From NCBI RefSeq assembly GCF_014207705.1, contig NZ_JACHIU010000001.1, positions 2,596,501 to 2,660,500 on the forward strand: a stretch of 64,000 nt of DNA, in the 5' to 3' direction. The notes below the pieces were generated by a model. That model made no database searches, was not told the origin of the DNA, and saw nothing but the letters and a program-made list of their open reading frames with translations. This document shows, piece by piece, positions 27,804-36,869 of this stretch. The position numbers were made by a program, and so were the translations under genes. The DNA is from Sphaerisporangium rubeum. GTDB taxonomy: Bacteria; Actinomycetota; Actinomycetes; Streptosporangiales; Streptosporangiaceae. Each line of letters starts with the position of its first letter. The first letter of the stretch is position 1.

Positions 27804-29044
27804 AGCTCTGTGTCGCTCTTGGTCTCCAGCCGGATCAGGGCCTTGGACAGCACGTGCGCCGTCAGCGCGATCTGCCACTCGCGCGCGCCGAGCTCGCGCA
27901 GGCGCGCCGCCACGGCGTCGTCGCCGAGGTCGGCGGGGGGTTCCCAGGTGAGGCGGCGGATGGCGTCCGGCTGCAGGAGGTTCTCCGTCGGCATGTGGTG
28001 GGAGTCGGCGAGGGCCGCGACGGCGGTGCGCGCGGCGGCCAGGCGTTTGGCGGCGGCGGGGTCGCGGTCGGCCCAGCGGTTGGCGGGAGGCGGGCCGTCG
28101 CCGGGAGCGCTCGGGTGGGGGAGCTGCGTCTCGGGGAGCACGCGGGCCCTGCCGATGGCGCCGAGCCACTCACGCAGGTGACGGCGTGCGCTGCGGCCGG
28201 TGAACGGCGCGATGTCGGTGAGAGCCTTGGTGGTGCGCGGCTGCTCCAGCGCGGCCGTCACGATCGCCGAGTCCGGCAGCACCCGGCCAGGCGCGAGGTC
28301 GGCGCGGCGGGCCAGCTCGTCGCGCAGCGTCCACAGCTCACGCACCACCGCGAGACCGCGCAGGGTGCGCACCCGGTGGATGCCGGACGTACGGCGCCAC
28401 GGGTCGGTGCGCGGCGGGGACGGCGCGGCGGCGAGGATCGCGGCGAACTCCTCGCTGGCCCACTCCAGCTTGCCGCTGGACTCCAGCTCGGCGTGCAGCG
28501 CGTCACGCAGCTCGATCAGCACCTCGACGTCCAGCGCGGCGTACCGCAGCCAGTCCTCGGGAAGGGGACGGTGCGACCAGTCGGCCGCCGAGTGACCCTT
28601 CTCCAGGCGCAGCCCGAGCACATTCTCGACCATGGTGCCGAGCCCCACGCGTTCGTAGCCGAGCAACCGGCCCGCGAGTTCGGTGTCGAACAGCCGCCGC
28701 GGCACGAATCCGACCTCGGCGAGACACGCGAGGTCCTGCGTGGCGGCGTGCAGCACCACCTCGGCGCCGGCCACCGCGGCGTTCAGCCCCGACAGGTCGG
28801 GGCAGGCGATCGGGTCGACGAGCGCGGTGCCGGCGCCGGCCCGGCGCAGCTGCACGAGGTAGGCCCGGCCGCTGTAGCGGTAGCCGGAGGCGCGTTCGGC
28901 GTCGACGGCGACCGGGCCGTCGCCGCCGGCGAACGCGCGGACGACCACGTCGAGCGCGGCGGGGTCCTCGACGACAGGAGGGATGCCGTCACGCGGCTCA
29001 AGCAGCGGTACGGCCTCTGATGCGGGGATGGTTTCGTCGGTCAC
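27800..29044 (-). CDS. rnd: Ribonuclease D-like 3'-5' exonuclease with HRDC domain
   Basis: This is a 414-residue protein. VAVDAERASGYRYSGRAYLVQ is the DEDD exonuclease motif I (D-x-E), HAATQDLACL motif II, and DWLRYAALDVEVLIEL motif III (Y-x3-D). HRDC-type helical domains follow, with RELWTLRDELARRADLAPGR at their start. It trims RNA 3' ends. The GTG at 29044 overlaps the stop of the DUF3000 gene (GTGA), so the pair is translationally coupled, a conserved actinobacterial arrangement. Confidence 0.9.
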   Translation of the reverse strand: MTDETIPASEAVPLLEPRDGIPPVVEDPAALDVVVRAFAGGDGPVAVDAERASGYRYSGRAYLVQLRRAGAGTALVDPIACPDLSGLNAAVAGAEVVLHAATQDLACLAEVGFVPRRLFDTELAGRLLGYERVGLGTMVENVLGLRLEKGHSAADWSHRPLPEDWLRYAALDVEVLIELRDALHAELESSGKLEWASEEFAAILAAAPSPPRTDPWRRTSGIHRVRTLRGLAVVRELWTLRDELARRADLAPGRVLPDSAIVTAALEQPRTTKALTDIAPFTGRSARRHLREWLGAIGRARVLPETQLPHPSAPGDGPPPANRWADRDPAAAKRLAAARTAVAALADSHHMPTENLLQPDAIRRLTWEPPADLGDDAVAARLRELGAREWQIALTAHVLSKALIRLETKSDTEL

Positions 29045-29643
29045 GTCCTGAAGGGCTCCGGATCTTCGCGACGCGCGGGCCGAGGCGGAAGGCTCGCGAC
29101 GTCGGGTGGCAGGGGCGGTATGCCGGCCGCCAGGCACATCAGGTCGCACCAGGCGGCGACGTGCGCGGACAGGTCCTCCTCCAGGGGGGACCACGACGCA
29201 CGCAGTTCGAGCTCGGTGGTGACCGGGTCCTCGGCCTTGTTGCCGAACCCCTCGGACACGGCCCGGGTGACCGTGCCGCCGGCCGCGGCGTACCGCGCGT
29301 GGTGCGCGTCGAGCGCCTCGGTCAGCCAGCTCCACGCGACGGGGCCGAGCATGGGGTCGGAGGTGATCTCGGGTTCCATGTCGGCGCGCACGTACGCGAC
29401 CAGCCGGAACGGGCCGTCCCAGCCGCGCTGGCCGTCGGGGTCGAACAACATGATCAGCCGGCCGACGGCCAGCTCGTCGTCCCCGCGCACCACCGACGCG
29501 CCGACGGCACCCGAGTAGGGGGCGAGGCGCCGCGGCGCGGGGATGTCCTCCAGCTCGATCTCGGGCCTGACCTCGGCGGGACGCAGGCTCGCCAGCGCGC
29601 GCCTGAAGGCGGCCGGGGCCGGTGGCGCGTCACCGATGGTCAT
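29041..29643 (-). CDS. DUF3000 protein
   Basis: This is a 200-residue soluble protein of the actinobacteria-specific DUF3000 family, recognised by its order beside rnd and by RPEIELEDIPAPRRLAPYS and EGFGNKAEDPVTTELELRAS, which reads as a beta-rich domain with C-terminal tail. Function unknown. The ATG at 29643 lies 6 bases after TACGCT (29655-29650), predicting a leaderless mRNA for the DUF3000-rnd operon. Confidence 0.85.
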   Translation of the reverse strand: MTIGDAPPAPAAFRRALASLRPAEVRPEIELEDIPAPRRLAPYSGAVGASVVRGDDELAVGRLIMLFDPDGQRGWDGPFRLVAYVRADMEPEITSDPMLGPVAWSWLTEALDAHHARYAAAGGTVTRAVSEGFGNKAEDPVTTELELRASWSPLEEDLSAHVAAWCDLMCLAAGIPPLPPDVASLPPRPARREDPEPFRT

Positions 29644-30408
29644 GATGGCAGCGTAGGCCGGAGGGGGAGGTGCCGGAAGCGGCGGGGTGCGCGCTGGATG
29701 CATGACAGGTGATCAACCTGCCATCACCGAGGCGCCGTCACGCCCCGCCCGCGCCTCGTCGCCGGCGGAACCGTGGAACCGCCAGGTCTGCCGTCCGGCG
29801 GAACGGAGCGCACGGCGCACGGTCAGCGTGCGGTGCTCGGAGGAACTCCATGTCGCGGTCATCGCCGGCCTTTCATCGGGTCGTCCCCTCACGTCGAGCG
29901 CTCGCGTGGACGGCGCGGCGCGTCGCCCGGCGCTCCCTCCGCGCGCCTGATCCGCGAACTTCAGGGCTGGTCCGACGTTGGCACGTCACGGCGACATTTC
30001 CCCGCAACGCGCTCGGCGTGTCCCGAAAGTGGTCACCGATTCGGGGCCGCACGGTGATTTGGCGAACATTTGACGCATGTGCACCCTGTTTGCGGACCTT
30101 GTGTGAGTCGTACTGTACCTCCGCCAGAAGTTTCGTAGCCCCGGCGGACTCTCCGCCGCCAAGACCCCGGCACCACCAAACCCGACAAAGTGTATGCAGC
30201 CCTGTGTCTATTGTCATTAACGGACAAGACCTGGAGCAAATATCTTTTACCGCAACCCCGGCCGATGACCACCCCGGCGTCGGCACGGAGGGGTGCCGCC
30301 GCGCCGCTGAAGGGGCCGGTAGGGGGCCTGAGGGGGACGGCGACCCGTATCGGTGCCAGGGCCGGGTGACGCGTTCACCGTTGCTTCACCGTGGCCCGCT
30401 CGAAGGAA
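29644..30408. other. Gene desert between DUF3000 and hemE, left part
   Basis: About 765 bases without a convincing gene. Open frames exist on both strands but show poor third-position GC and no recognisable domain. From about 30030 to 30270 the sequence is clearly AT-richer. TACTGT (30111-30116) with an upstream GTTTGC at 17-bp spacing is a possible rightward promoter, which could serve a non-coding RNA or a long hemE leader. No known riboswitch or tRNA was recognised. Confidence 0.5.
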
Positions 30409-30560
30409 GCCCGAGGCGCCGGGGCCGGCGATGTGAGGGTTCTTCAGGGGTCCAAGGCCGTTCGTGAGAAGCCCGAGGCGTCGCGGTGGGGGATGGCGAG
30501 GTTCCTCAGGGGCCACGGCCGTTCGTAGCGCGGGCCCGAGGCGCCGGCGCCGGCGACGCA
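30409..30560 (+). repeat. Degenerate 62-bp tandem repeat upstream of hemE
   Basis: Units start with GCCCGAGGCG at 30409, 30471 and 30534 (periods 62 and 63). Units one and two share about three quarters of positions, including a GGCCGTTCGT block; the third is cut short. A further degenerate half-unit precedes 30409. There is no coding sense in either strand. Confidence 0.75.
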
Positions 30561-30631
30561 GGCGGCCGGCGGCGAAGATCCGCGGCCGGAGTGGTGCGCG
30601 GACCGGGGGGTCCGCGTGGGACCCTTGGACG

Positions 30632-31666
30632 GTGCATCGTGAAACCGCCGACTCGCCGTTCATCCGTGCCTGCCGCAGGCAGCCCGTGCCGCACACCCCT
30701 GTCTGGTACATGCGGCAGGCGGGCCGCTCGCTGCCGGAGTACCGCGCCGTGCGGTCCGGTGTGCCGATGCTCACGGCGTGCGCCACACCCGACCTGATCG
30801 TCGAGGTCACGATGCAGCCGGTGCGGCGGTACGGCGTGGACGCGGCGATCTTCTTCAGCGACATCGTCGTGCCGCTGAAGGCCATCGGGGTGGACCTCGA
30901 CATCGTGCCGGGGGTCGGTCCCGTCGTGGCCGCGCCGATCCGTGACGCCGCCGCGCTCGGGGCCCTGCGTCCCCTGGAGCCGGGGGACGTGCCGTACGTC
31001 ACCGAGGCCGTGCAGGCCCTGGTCAAGGAGCTCGGCGCCACTCCGCTGATCGGGTTCGCCGGAGCGCCGTTCACGCTGGCGTCCTACCTCATCGAGGGCG
31101 GGCCGTCCAAGAACCACGACCACACCAAGGCCATGATGTACGGCGAGCCGGAGCTGTGGCACGACCTCATGGACCGGCTCACCACGATCACCCTGGCCTA
31201 CCTGCGGCTGCAGGCCGAGGCCGGGGCCTCGGCGCTGCAGCTCTTCGACTCCTGGGTGGGGGCCGTGGCGCCGGCCGACTACCGCGAGTTCGTCTTCCCC
31301 CACACCAGCCGGATCTTCGAGGGGCTCGCCGACCTCGGTGTGCCGCGCGTCCACTTCGGTGTCGGCACGGGGGAGTTGCTGCCGCTGATGGCCGAGGCCG
31401 GGGCCGACGTCGTCGGGGTCGACTGGCGGGTCCCGCTGAGCGAGGCGGCCCGCCGGGTGGGGCCCGGCAAGGCGCTGCAGGGCAACCTCGACCCCGCGAT
31501 CCTGCTGGCACCCTGGGACGTGGTGGAACGCCGCGCACGCGCCGTGCTGGCCGAGGGACGCGCCGCCGAGGGCCACGTCTTCAACCTCGGCCACGGCGTC
31601 CTCCCCGCCACCGACCCCGAGATCCTCACCCGCCTGACCCGCCTCGTCCAGGAGACCACCGCCTGA
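30632..31666 (+). CDS. hemE: Uroporphyrinogen III decarboxylase
   Basis: This 344-residue enzyme decarboxylates uroporphyrinogen III to coproporphyrinogen III in haem synthesis. [16 protein letters not shown] is the N-terminal UROD signature with the substrate-binding arginines, IIFFSDIV-like [11 protein letters not shown] carries the catalytic aspartate, and [17 protein letters not shown] and [13 protein letters not shown] are further signatures. The GTG at 30632 gives a normal length and no Shine-Dalgarno is evident. The protoporphyrin/coproporphyrin genes hemY and hemQ follow on the same strand after one opposing gene. Confidence 0.96.
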   Translation: MHRETADSPFIRACRRQPVPHTPVWYMRQAGRSLPEYRAVRSGVPMLTACATPDLIVEVTMQPVRRYGVDAAIFFSDIVVPLKAIGVDLDIVPGVGPVVAAPIRDAAALGALRPLEPGDVPYVTEAVQALVKELGATPLIGFAGAPFTLASYLIEGGPSKNHDHTKAMMYGEPELWHDLMDRLTTITLAYLRLQAEAGASALQLFDSWVGAVAPADYREFVFPHTSRIFEGLADLGVPRVHFGVGTGELLPLMAEAGADVVGVDWRVPLSEAARRVGPGKALQGNLDPAILLAPWDVVERRARAVLAEGRAAEGHVFNLGHGVLPATDPEILTRLTRLVQETTA

Positions 31667-31782
31667 GCTCGCCGCGGGAACCGGCCCGGCGGTACGCCAC
31701 GATGGACGACCACAGGTGGTCTCGCGTCCGCGGCACCCGACTCCACCTGAGCGTCACATGATCGACGGCTGATCCGGCCGTC

Positions 31783-32760
31783 CTATTCCTCTCGCTTTTC
31801 CGGGACGACGGTCTCTGCCGGCGCGGAGGCCGCGAGCGCGGGGGTGCGCGCGGGACGGACGCGGCGGATCGCGCGGTAGAGCAGCCACAGCACGGCCAGG
31901 GGGATCAGCCAGGGAAGGATGACGCCGAGCACGGTCAGAGTGACCTTGGTGGTGGCCACCAGGGCCCGCCAGCCGGCCTTGAGGCCGCCGAGGAAGCCGG
32001 CCGGTTCGGGGTCGCGGGGCTTGGCGATGACGGCGGCCGGGCCGACCAGGCGCAGCGTCAAGGTCGCGGCGCTCGTCTGCGCGGCCAGCACCTTCTGGCG
32101 GGCCTGCAGCGACTCCAGGTCGGCCTCCCTGTCGCTGATCTGCCGCTCCACCTGGAGGACCTCGCCGATGGTCTTGGCGCGGCCGAGCAGCGTCCTGAGC
32201 TGCTCCAGCGCGGCCTTGGCGGACGCGAGGCGGCTCTCGACGTCGGCGACCTGCTCGGTGACGTCCTCGGTGCTCTGGGTCAGCGACTCGCGTCTGCCGA
32301 GCTCCTTGCCGAGGCGGCCGAGCACACCGGGATACGCCGGAGGCGGGACCTTGAAGACCAGCGTGGCGCCGGCCTCCTTGCCGAACGACGAGGACTCCTC
32401 ACGGTCCAGGCGTCCCCCCGCGCCGGTGACGATCTGCTTGGCCGTCTCGGCGGCGCCGGCGACGTCCTTGGCGCGGACCGTCAGCTCGCCGGTGTAGATG
32501 ATCGCGCGGTCGTCGGGGGCGAGCTTCGGCTCGTCCTTCTTGGCGGGGGTGACGCCACGCGCGTCCCGTCCCGCCGCGGCGCGGCCCTGATCGGCGTCGC
32601 CGGTGTACAGCTCGGCGGCGGGGGCCGGCGCGGCGTCGGCCGCGCCGCCGCCGGCGGAGGACGCGGGAGCCTCCGACGCGCCACCGCCGCAGCCGGCGAG
32701 AGTCGTGAGAACGACGGCTGATAAGGCCGCGACCAGGACGCGGCCTCGTGATCTGCTCAT
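31783..32760 (-). CDS. DUF4349 domain lipoprotein
   Basis: This is a 325-residue membrane-anchored protein. Its signal peptide has a lipobox ending LAGC (cysteine about 24), then a Gly/Ala/Pro linker, a DUF4349 domain (about 85-300) whose centre is a predicted coiled coil (VADVESRLASAKAALEQL and ISDREADLESLQARQKVL), and a C-terminal transmembrane segment (LGVILPWLIPLAVLWLLYRA). It is probably exposed outside the cell. Function of DUF4349 is unknown. AAGAAGG precedes the ATG closely. It lies between hemE and hemY in opposite orientation. Confidence 0.88.
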   Translation of the reverse strand: MSRSRGRVLVAALSAVVLTTLAGCGGGASEAPASSAGGGAADAAPAPAAELYTGDADQGRAAAGRDARGVTPAKKDEPKLAPDDRAIIYTGELTVRAKDVAGAAETAKQIVTGAGGRLDREESSSFGKEAGATLVFKVPPPAYPGVLGRLGKELGRRESLTQSTEDVTEQVADVESRLASAKAALEQLRTLLGRAKTIGEVLQVERQISDREADLESLQARQKVLAAQTSAATLTLRLVGPAAVIAKPRDPEPAGFLGGLKAGWRALVATTKVTLTVLGVILPWLIPLAVLWLLYRAIRRVRPARTPALAASAPAETVVPEKREE

Positions 32761-32880
32761 GCCTTCTTGACGTCACCGGCCGGTCGCCGGTTTGACGGGT
32801 CGCGTCACAATGGCGTCACGGTATCCCCGGCGCCGTCCACAGCGACCCCGTGCGCGGCGCGGAGCGCGGACCCGGCCGGG

Positions 32881-32893
32881 TAACGTCGGGGAC
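32881..32893 (+). promoter_or_regulatory. -10 box of hemY
   Basis: TAACGT (32881-32886) ends 7 bases before the ATG at 32894 without a Shine-Dalgarno, predicting a leaderless mRNA. Confidence 0.5.
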
Positions 32894-34354
32894 ATGGAAG
32901 GGACTCGGCGTCATGTCGTGGTCGTCGGCGGAGGCATCGCCGGGCTGGCCGCGGCGTGGCACATCGGCCACGGCGACCACACCGGCGGTGACGTCCGGGT
33001 CACGGTGCTCGAAGGTTCGGCCGCGGTCGGCGGCAAGCTGCGCGTGTCCGAGGTCGCGGGCCTGCCTGTGGACGAAGGCGCGGAAGCCATGATCGCTCGC
33101 CGGCCCGAGGGCAAGGAGCTGGCCCGCCTCACCGGTCTCGGCGGCGACCTCGTGCATCCCGCGCGGGTCCCCGCGTCCGTGCTGAGCAGGGGTTCGCTGC
33201 GGCCGATGCCGAAGGGCCAGGTCATGGGGGTGCCGTCCGACCTCGGCGCGCTCGGCCGCTCCGGCGTGCTGTCCCCGGCGGGCCTCGCCAGAGTGCCGCT
33301 CGACCTCGTGCTTCCCGCCACCCTCATCACCTCCGACGTCTCCGTGGCGGCCTACATCAGGGCCAGGGTGGGGAGCGAGGTCGTCGAGCGGCTGGTGGAG
33401 CCGCTGCTCGGCGGGGTGTACGCGGGCCGCGCCGACCAGCTCTCCCTGGACGCCACGCTGCCTCACATCGCGACCGCGGCCCGCACCGAGCGGTCGCTGG
33501 TGCGCGCCGCGCGCGCCATCGCGGCCGGCACGCCGCAGGACGCCGGGCCGGTGTTCACGACCCTGCGCGGCGGCATGGGCCGCCTGCCCGAGGCGGTCGC
33601 GTCGTCGTCCGGCGCCGAGGTGCGCACCGGCGTGATGGTGCGTGAGCTGGCCCGCACCCCCGGCGGCTGGCGCCTGGTGACGGGCCCCACCCGTGACCCC
33701 GAGGTCATCGAGGCGGACGCCGTGGTCGTGGCGGTGCCGGCCCCCGCGGCGGCCCGGCTGCTCGCGGCCGAGGTGCCGAAGGCCGCGGCCGAGCTGTCCC
33801 GCGTCGAGTACGCGAGCATGGCGATCGTCACGCTGGCCTATCCCATGGACGCGTTCCCGCAGGTCCCCTCCGGCAGCGGCTACCTGGTGCCGCCGGTCGA
33901 GGGCCGCGCGGTCAAGGCGGTCACGTTCAGCACGGCCAAGTGGCCCCACCTGGCCGACGCCGACCCCGGGGTGTTCGTGCTGCGCTGCTCGATCGGCCGC
34001 CTCGGCGAGGAGTTCCTGCTCCAGCGGGACGACGACGAGCTGGTGGCGCTCGCCATGGCCGAGACGGCCGAGATCACCGGCGTGCGCGGCCTGCCGCTCG
34101 GCACCCGCGTGACCCGCTGGGGTGGCGCGCTGCCGCAGTACGAGGTGGGTCACCTCGACCGCGTGGCCCGCGTGCGCGCCGCCGTGGCCGTACAGCCCGG
34201 CCTCGCCGTCTGCGGCGCCGCCTACGACGGCCTCGGCATCCCGGCCTGCGTCGCCACGGCCCGCACCGCCGCCGCGGCCGTGCTCGCGTACCTGCGCGAC
34301 CTCGGTGACGAGGAGCCCGGCGGACGCCACGAGGATCACGCGGCCAGCCGCTGA
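32894..34354 (+). CDS. hemY: Coproporphyrinogen/protoporphyrinogen III oxidase (HemY/CgoX)
   Basis: This is a 486-residue FAD enzyme. [17 protein letters not shown] is the Rossmann FAD-binding motif, [23 protein letters not shown], read in two parts, is the second dinucleotide-proximal block, [15 protein letters not shown] is the HemY-type active-site segment and [17 protein letters not shown] is the C-terminal FAD signature. In actinobacteria this oxidase acts on coproporphyrinogen III in the coproporphyrin-dependent haem route, which fits the hemQ gene just downstream. Confidence 0.94.
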   Translation: MEGTRRHVVVVGGGIAGLAAAWHIGHGDHTGGDVRVTVLEGSAAVGGKLRVSEVAGLPVDEGAEAMIARRPEGKELARLTGLGGDLVHPARVPASVLSRGSLRPMPKGQVMGVPSDLGALGRSGVLSPAGLARVPLDLVLPATLITSDVSVAAYIRARVGSEVVERLVEPLLGGVYAGRADQLSLDATLPHIATAARTERSLVRAARAIAAGTPQDAGPVFTTLRGGMGRLPEAVASSSGAEVRTGVMVRELARTPGGWRLVTGPTRDPEVIEADAVVVAVPAPAAARLLAAEVPKAAAELSRVEYASMAIVTLAYPMDAFPQVPSGSGYLVPPVEGRAVKAVTFSTAKWPHLADADPGVFVLRCSIGRLGEEFLLQRDDDELVALAMAETAEITGVRGLPLGTRVTRWGGALPQYEVGHLDRVARVRAAVAVQPGLAVCGAAYDGLGIPACVATARTAAAAVLAYLRDLGDEEPGGRHEDHAASR

Positions 34355-34389
34355 CCCCGGCGGCCGGAGCGACCGGCCGGCGCGGTTGG

Positions 34390-35271
34390 ATGGGACAGGA
34401 CGGAACGCGCGGACGCGGTCCGGTGAGTGGAGGCGGAGCGGTGAGCGGTCCGGTCGGTGAAGGTGCAGCCGTGAGCGGTCCGGTGGACGAAGGTGAAGCG
34501 GTGAGCGGTCCGGTGAGTGGAGGAGGAGCGGTGAGTGAGGAGGCGGCGGTGAGCACGGCGGAGCAGGGTGCGGCGGTGCGGCGGGAGCGGCCCAAGGCGC
34601 GTGACCTCAATCAGGTGATCCGGTACACCATGTGGTCGGTGTTCCGGGTGCGCGAGGCGCTGCCGGCGGACCGTGAGACCGTGAGCCACGAGGTCGAGAG
34701 CGTGCTGGCCCAGGCCGAGAGCAAGGACGTCGTCACGCGGGGGGTGTACGAGGTGGCGGGGTTCCGCGCGGACGCCGACTACATGTTCTGGTGGCACGCG
34801 CCGACCCCGGACGATCTGCAGGAGGTCTACGGCAGGTTCCGGCGTACGGCCCTCGGCCGGGCCTGCGAGCCGGTGTGGTCGGTCATGGCGCTGCACCGGC
34901 CGGCCGAGTTCAACAAGTCCCACATCCCGGCGTTCCTCGCCGACGAGGAGGCCCGCGGGTACGTCAGCGTGTACCCGTTCGTCCGTTCCCTGGAGTGGTA
35001 CCTGCTGGACGACGCCGAGCGGCGCGCGATGCTGGCCGAGCACGGCAGGCTGGCCCGTGACTACCCCGACGTGCGGGCCAACACCGTGGCGTCGTTCGCG
35101 TTGAACGATTTCGAGTGGATCCTCGCGTTCGAGGCCGACGAGATGCACCGCATCGTGGACCTCATGCGGCACCTGCGCGCCTCGGAGGCCCGGCGCCACA
35201 CCCGCGTGGAGATCCCGTTCTACGCCGGCACGCGCAAGCCGCTGGCCGAGCTGGTCGCCGCACTCCCGTAG
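34390..35271 (+). CDS. hemQ: Coproheme decarboxylase (HemQ/ChdC) with repetitive N-terminus
   Basis: This chlorite-dismutase-fold enzyme converts coproheme III to haem b. The core starts near [28 protein letters not shown] carries the catalytic tyrosine region, and [11 protein letters not shown] and [16 protein letters not shown] are family blocks. The ATG at 34390 gives 293 residues, but about the first 53 are a low-complexity VSGPV repeat outside the fold. In-frame GTG codons at 34441, 34471, 34501, 34531 and 34549 are alternative starts, several with a purine-rich site just upstream; 34549 (after GGAGG) gives a conventional 240-residue protein and is a strong alternative. Confidence 0.9.
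   Translation: MGQDGTRGRGPVSGGGAVSGPVGEGAAVSGPVDEGEAVSGPVSGGGAVSEEAAVSTAEQGAAVRRERPKARDLNQVIRYTMWSVFRVREALPADRETVSHEVESVLAQAESKDVVTRGVYEVAGFRADADYMFWWHAPTPDDLQEVYGRFRRTALGRACEPVWSVMALHRPAEFNKSHIPAFLADEEARGYVSVYPFVRSLEWYLLDDAERRAMLAEHGRLARDYPDVRANTVASFALNDFEWILAFEADEMHRIVDLMRHLRASEARRHTRVEIPFYAGTRKPLAELVAALP
34411..34530 (+). repeat. Four 30-bp tandem repeats at the start of hemQ
   Basis: Units at 34411, 34441, 34471 and 34501 share the pattern ending in a purine-rich, Shine-Dalgarno-like block followed by GTGAGC of the next unit. In the hemQ frame they encode [20 protein letters not shown] and [10 protein letters not shown]. Each unit therefore duplicates a potential translation start. Confidence 0.85.
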
Positions 35272-35434
35272 GCCTGACACCTCGAAACCGGGCATAAATT
35301 GCGATATTTCACATGCATCACTAAAGCCGCCTCTTCCCCTCTTTCTTGGAATAACCTCCGTCGCGCCGCAGGGTTTGCGATACTCGGTGAAATTCCCAGG
35401 TCGAGGTGAGCGCGGGTTGAGCAGGGGCACGGAC

Positions 35435-36052
35435 GTGGCCCGTTCCAGGCACGGGGGACGGCACAGGCGGCGCCGGTCGTGGCCGGCGACGGTCCTACAG
35501 GTTTTCACCGGGGTGGCCGCGCTGACGGTGGCCGCACTGGCAGTGATCATGATGATGCGGCCCGCGGGTGGCCCGCCGGCGTCCGCCGCGGCGCCGCCGT
35601 CTCTTCCCGCGGCGGTCCCCACCGCCGCCGCGCCTGACGGCGACGGACCCGAGGTGACCGCCGCCGACGCCGGCGGCGGCAAGGCCAAGAAGAAGAAAAA
35701 GGACCCCGGCGACACCGCGTCCGGCCCGTCGAAGCACACCGACGCCGGCGCCGTGGACTACTTCAAGAGCCGCTGGACGGCCGACAAGTCGGTGAAACGC
35801 ATCACCGACATCCGCACCGTCGGCAAGTACCTGCGCATCTACACCGACCTGCCGGCGTCCAAGCGCAACTCCAAGGCCGCGATCGACCTGTGCAAACGCG
35901 GCATGGAGTACCTCGTGCAGGAGGTCGGCGACAGTAACCCGGTGGTCTTCGTGCAGGCCGAGTTCGGCGACAACGGCAACCCGGTCCTCGCCAACATCCT
36001 CGGCGGCTCCGACCGCTCCTGCCGCTTCACCTCCCCGGCCCCCGGCAAGTGA
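35435..36052 (+). CDS. Membrane-anchored hypothetical protein with extracellular domain
   Basis: This is a 205-residue protein with a basic N-terminus, one transmembrane segment (VLQVFTGVAALTVAALAVIM), a Pro/Ala/Gly-rich linker with a run of lysines, and a conserved-looking C-terminal domain of about 100 residues (DYFKSRWTADKSVKRI to CKRGMEYLVQEVGD). Two cysteines there may form a disulfide. I do not recognise the family. The GTG at 35435 is used because AGGGG lies 7 bases upstream; a TTG at 35417 is the alternative. Confidence 0.65.
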   Translation: MARSRHGGRHRRRRSWPATVLQVFTGVAALTVAALAVIMMMRPAGGPPASAAAPPSLPAAVPTAAAPDGDGPEVTAADAGGGKAKKKKKDPGDTASGPSKHTDAGAVDYFKSRWTADKSVKRITDIRTVGKYLRIYTDLPASKRNSKAAIDLCKRGMEYLVQEVGDSNPVVFVQAEFGDNGNPVLANILGGSDRSCRFTSPAPGK

Positions 36053-36410
36053 CGGAGGCCGCCGCGGCGGCTCAGGAAGGCGGTCCGAAACGATGCGGTC
36101 CCGCGTCCCTGGCGCGGGGGTCGGTCCCCGGACCCACGGACGCACGGCCGGTGGGGGAGTGGAGCGGCCCGGCCGACTCGCGGTGGGTCGGGGTGCCGGG
36201 CGGCGGGTCGGGGCGGCGCACGCGTACGCGGATCTTGCCGCACACCTCGCAACGTTGAGTCACCACCCGGCCGATGGCCTCGATGGTCTTCCACCTGTGG
36301 CGTAAATGCACGCGTCCCCCGTACAAGGACGGTCAAGGGTACGGACGGCGGGTGCGGCGCTCGCCGTTCTTTCTACCCCGTCCGGGGAGACGCATGCGTG
36401 CCGGCGGGAC

Positions 36411-36809
36411 TCAGGCGGGATCGAGCCGCAGCGAGATCGAGTTGATGCAGTACCGGTCGTCGGTGGGGGTCGGGTAGCCCTCGCCGTGGAAGACGTGGCC
36501 GAGGTGGGAGTCGCAGCGCGCGCAGCGGACCTCGACGCGGACCATGCCGTGGGAACGGTCCTCGATCAGGGTCACGGCGTCGGACTGCGACGGCTCGAAG
36601 AACGACGGCCAGCCGCAGTGCGACTCGAACTTGGTGTCGGACCTGAACAACTCGGCGCCGCAGGCCCGGCAGCAGTACACGCCGGCCGTCTTGGTGTCGA
36701 CGTACTCCCCGGTGAACGCGCGCTCGGTACCCGCCTCGCGCAGCACGTGGAACTCCTCGGGGGAGAGCTCCACACGCCACTCGGCATCGCTCTTGACGAC
36801 CTTCTCCAT
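36411..36809 (-). CDS. msrB: Peptide-methionine (R)-S-oxide reductase
   Basis: This 132-residue MsrB repairs methionine-R-sulfoxide. [13 protein letters not shown] and [14 protein letters not shown] hold the structural zinc CxxC pairs, [10 protein letters not shown] is the substrate pocket, and C121 in [11 protein letters not shown] is the catalytic cysteine. The ATG at 36809 lies 6 bases after TAGGCT (36821-36816), a leaderless-type arrangement. It diverges from the LigD polymerase gene across a 60-bp gap that holds promoters for both. Confidence 0.94.
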   Translation of the reverse strand: MEKVVKSDAEWRVELSPEEFHVLREAGTERAFTGEYVDTKTAGVYCCRACGAELFRSDTKFESHCGWPSFFEPSQSDAVTLIEDRSHGMVRVEVRCARCDSHLGHVFHGEGYPTPTDDRYCINSISLRLDPA

Positions 36810-36869
36810 ACCCCCAGCCTATGCGGCCCGGCCGTGTTCGTGTCGGTGCCGAAGGGTACCGTCGTTGGC

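Noticed and set aside
29873-30286. Minus-strand frame with a stretch loosely like translation initiation factor 3 (VRQITVRPRIGDH)
   Set aside because: Short chance similarity only; codon third positions are AT-mixed, unlike real genes here, and the rest of the frame has no IF3 features.
29709-30467. 252-codon plus-strand frame in the gene desert
   Set aside because: Arg/Pro-rich, no domain, no start signal, and third codon positions are not GC-biased as in neighbouring genes.
36306-36869. Long upstream extension of the LigD polymerase frame
   Set aside because: It overprints msrB on the opposite strand; the family start (short strand then VTNPDKIYFP) fits the ATG at 36870.
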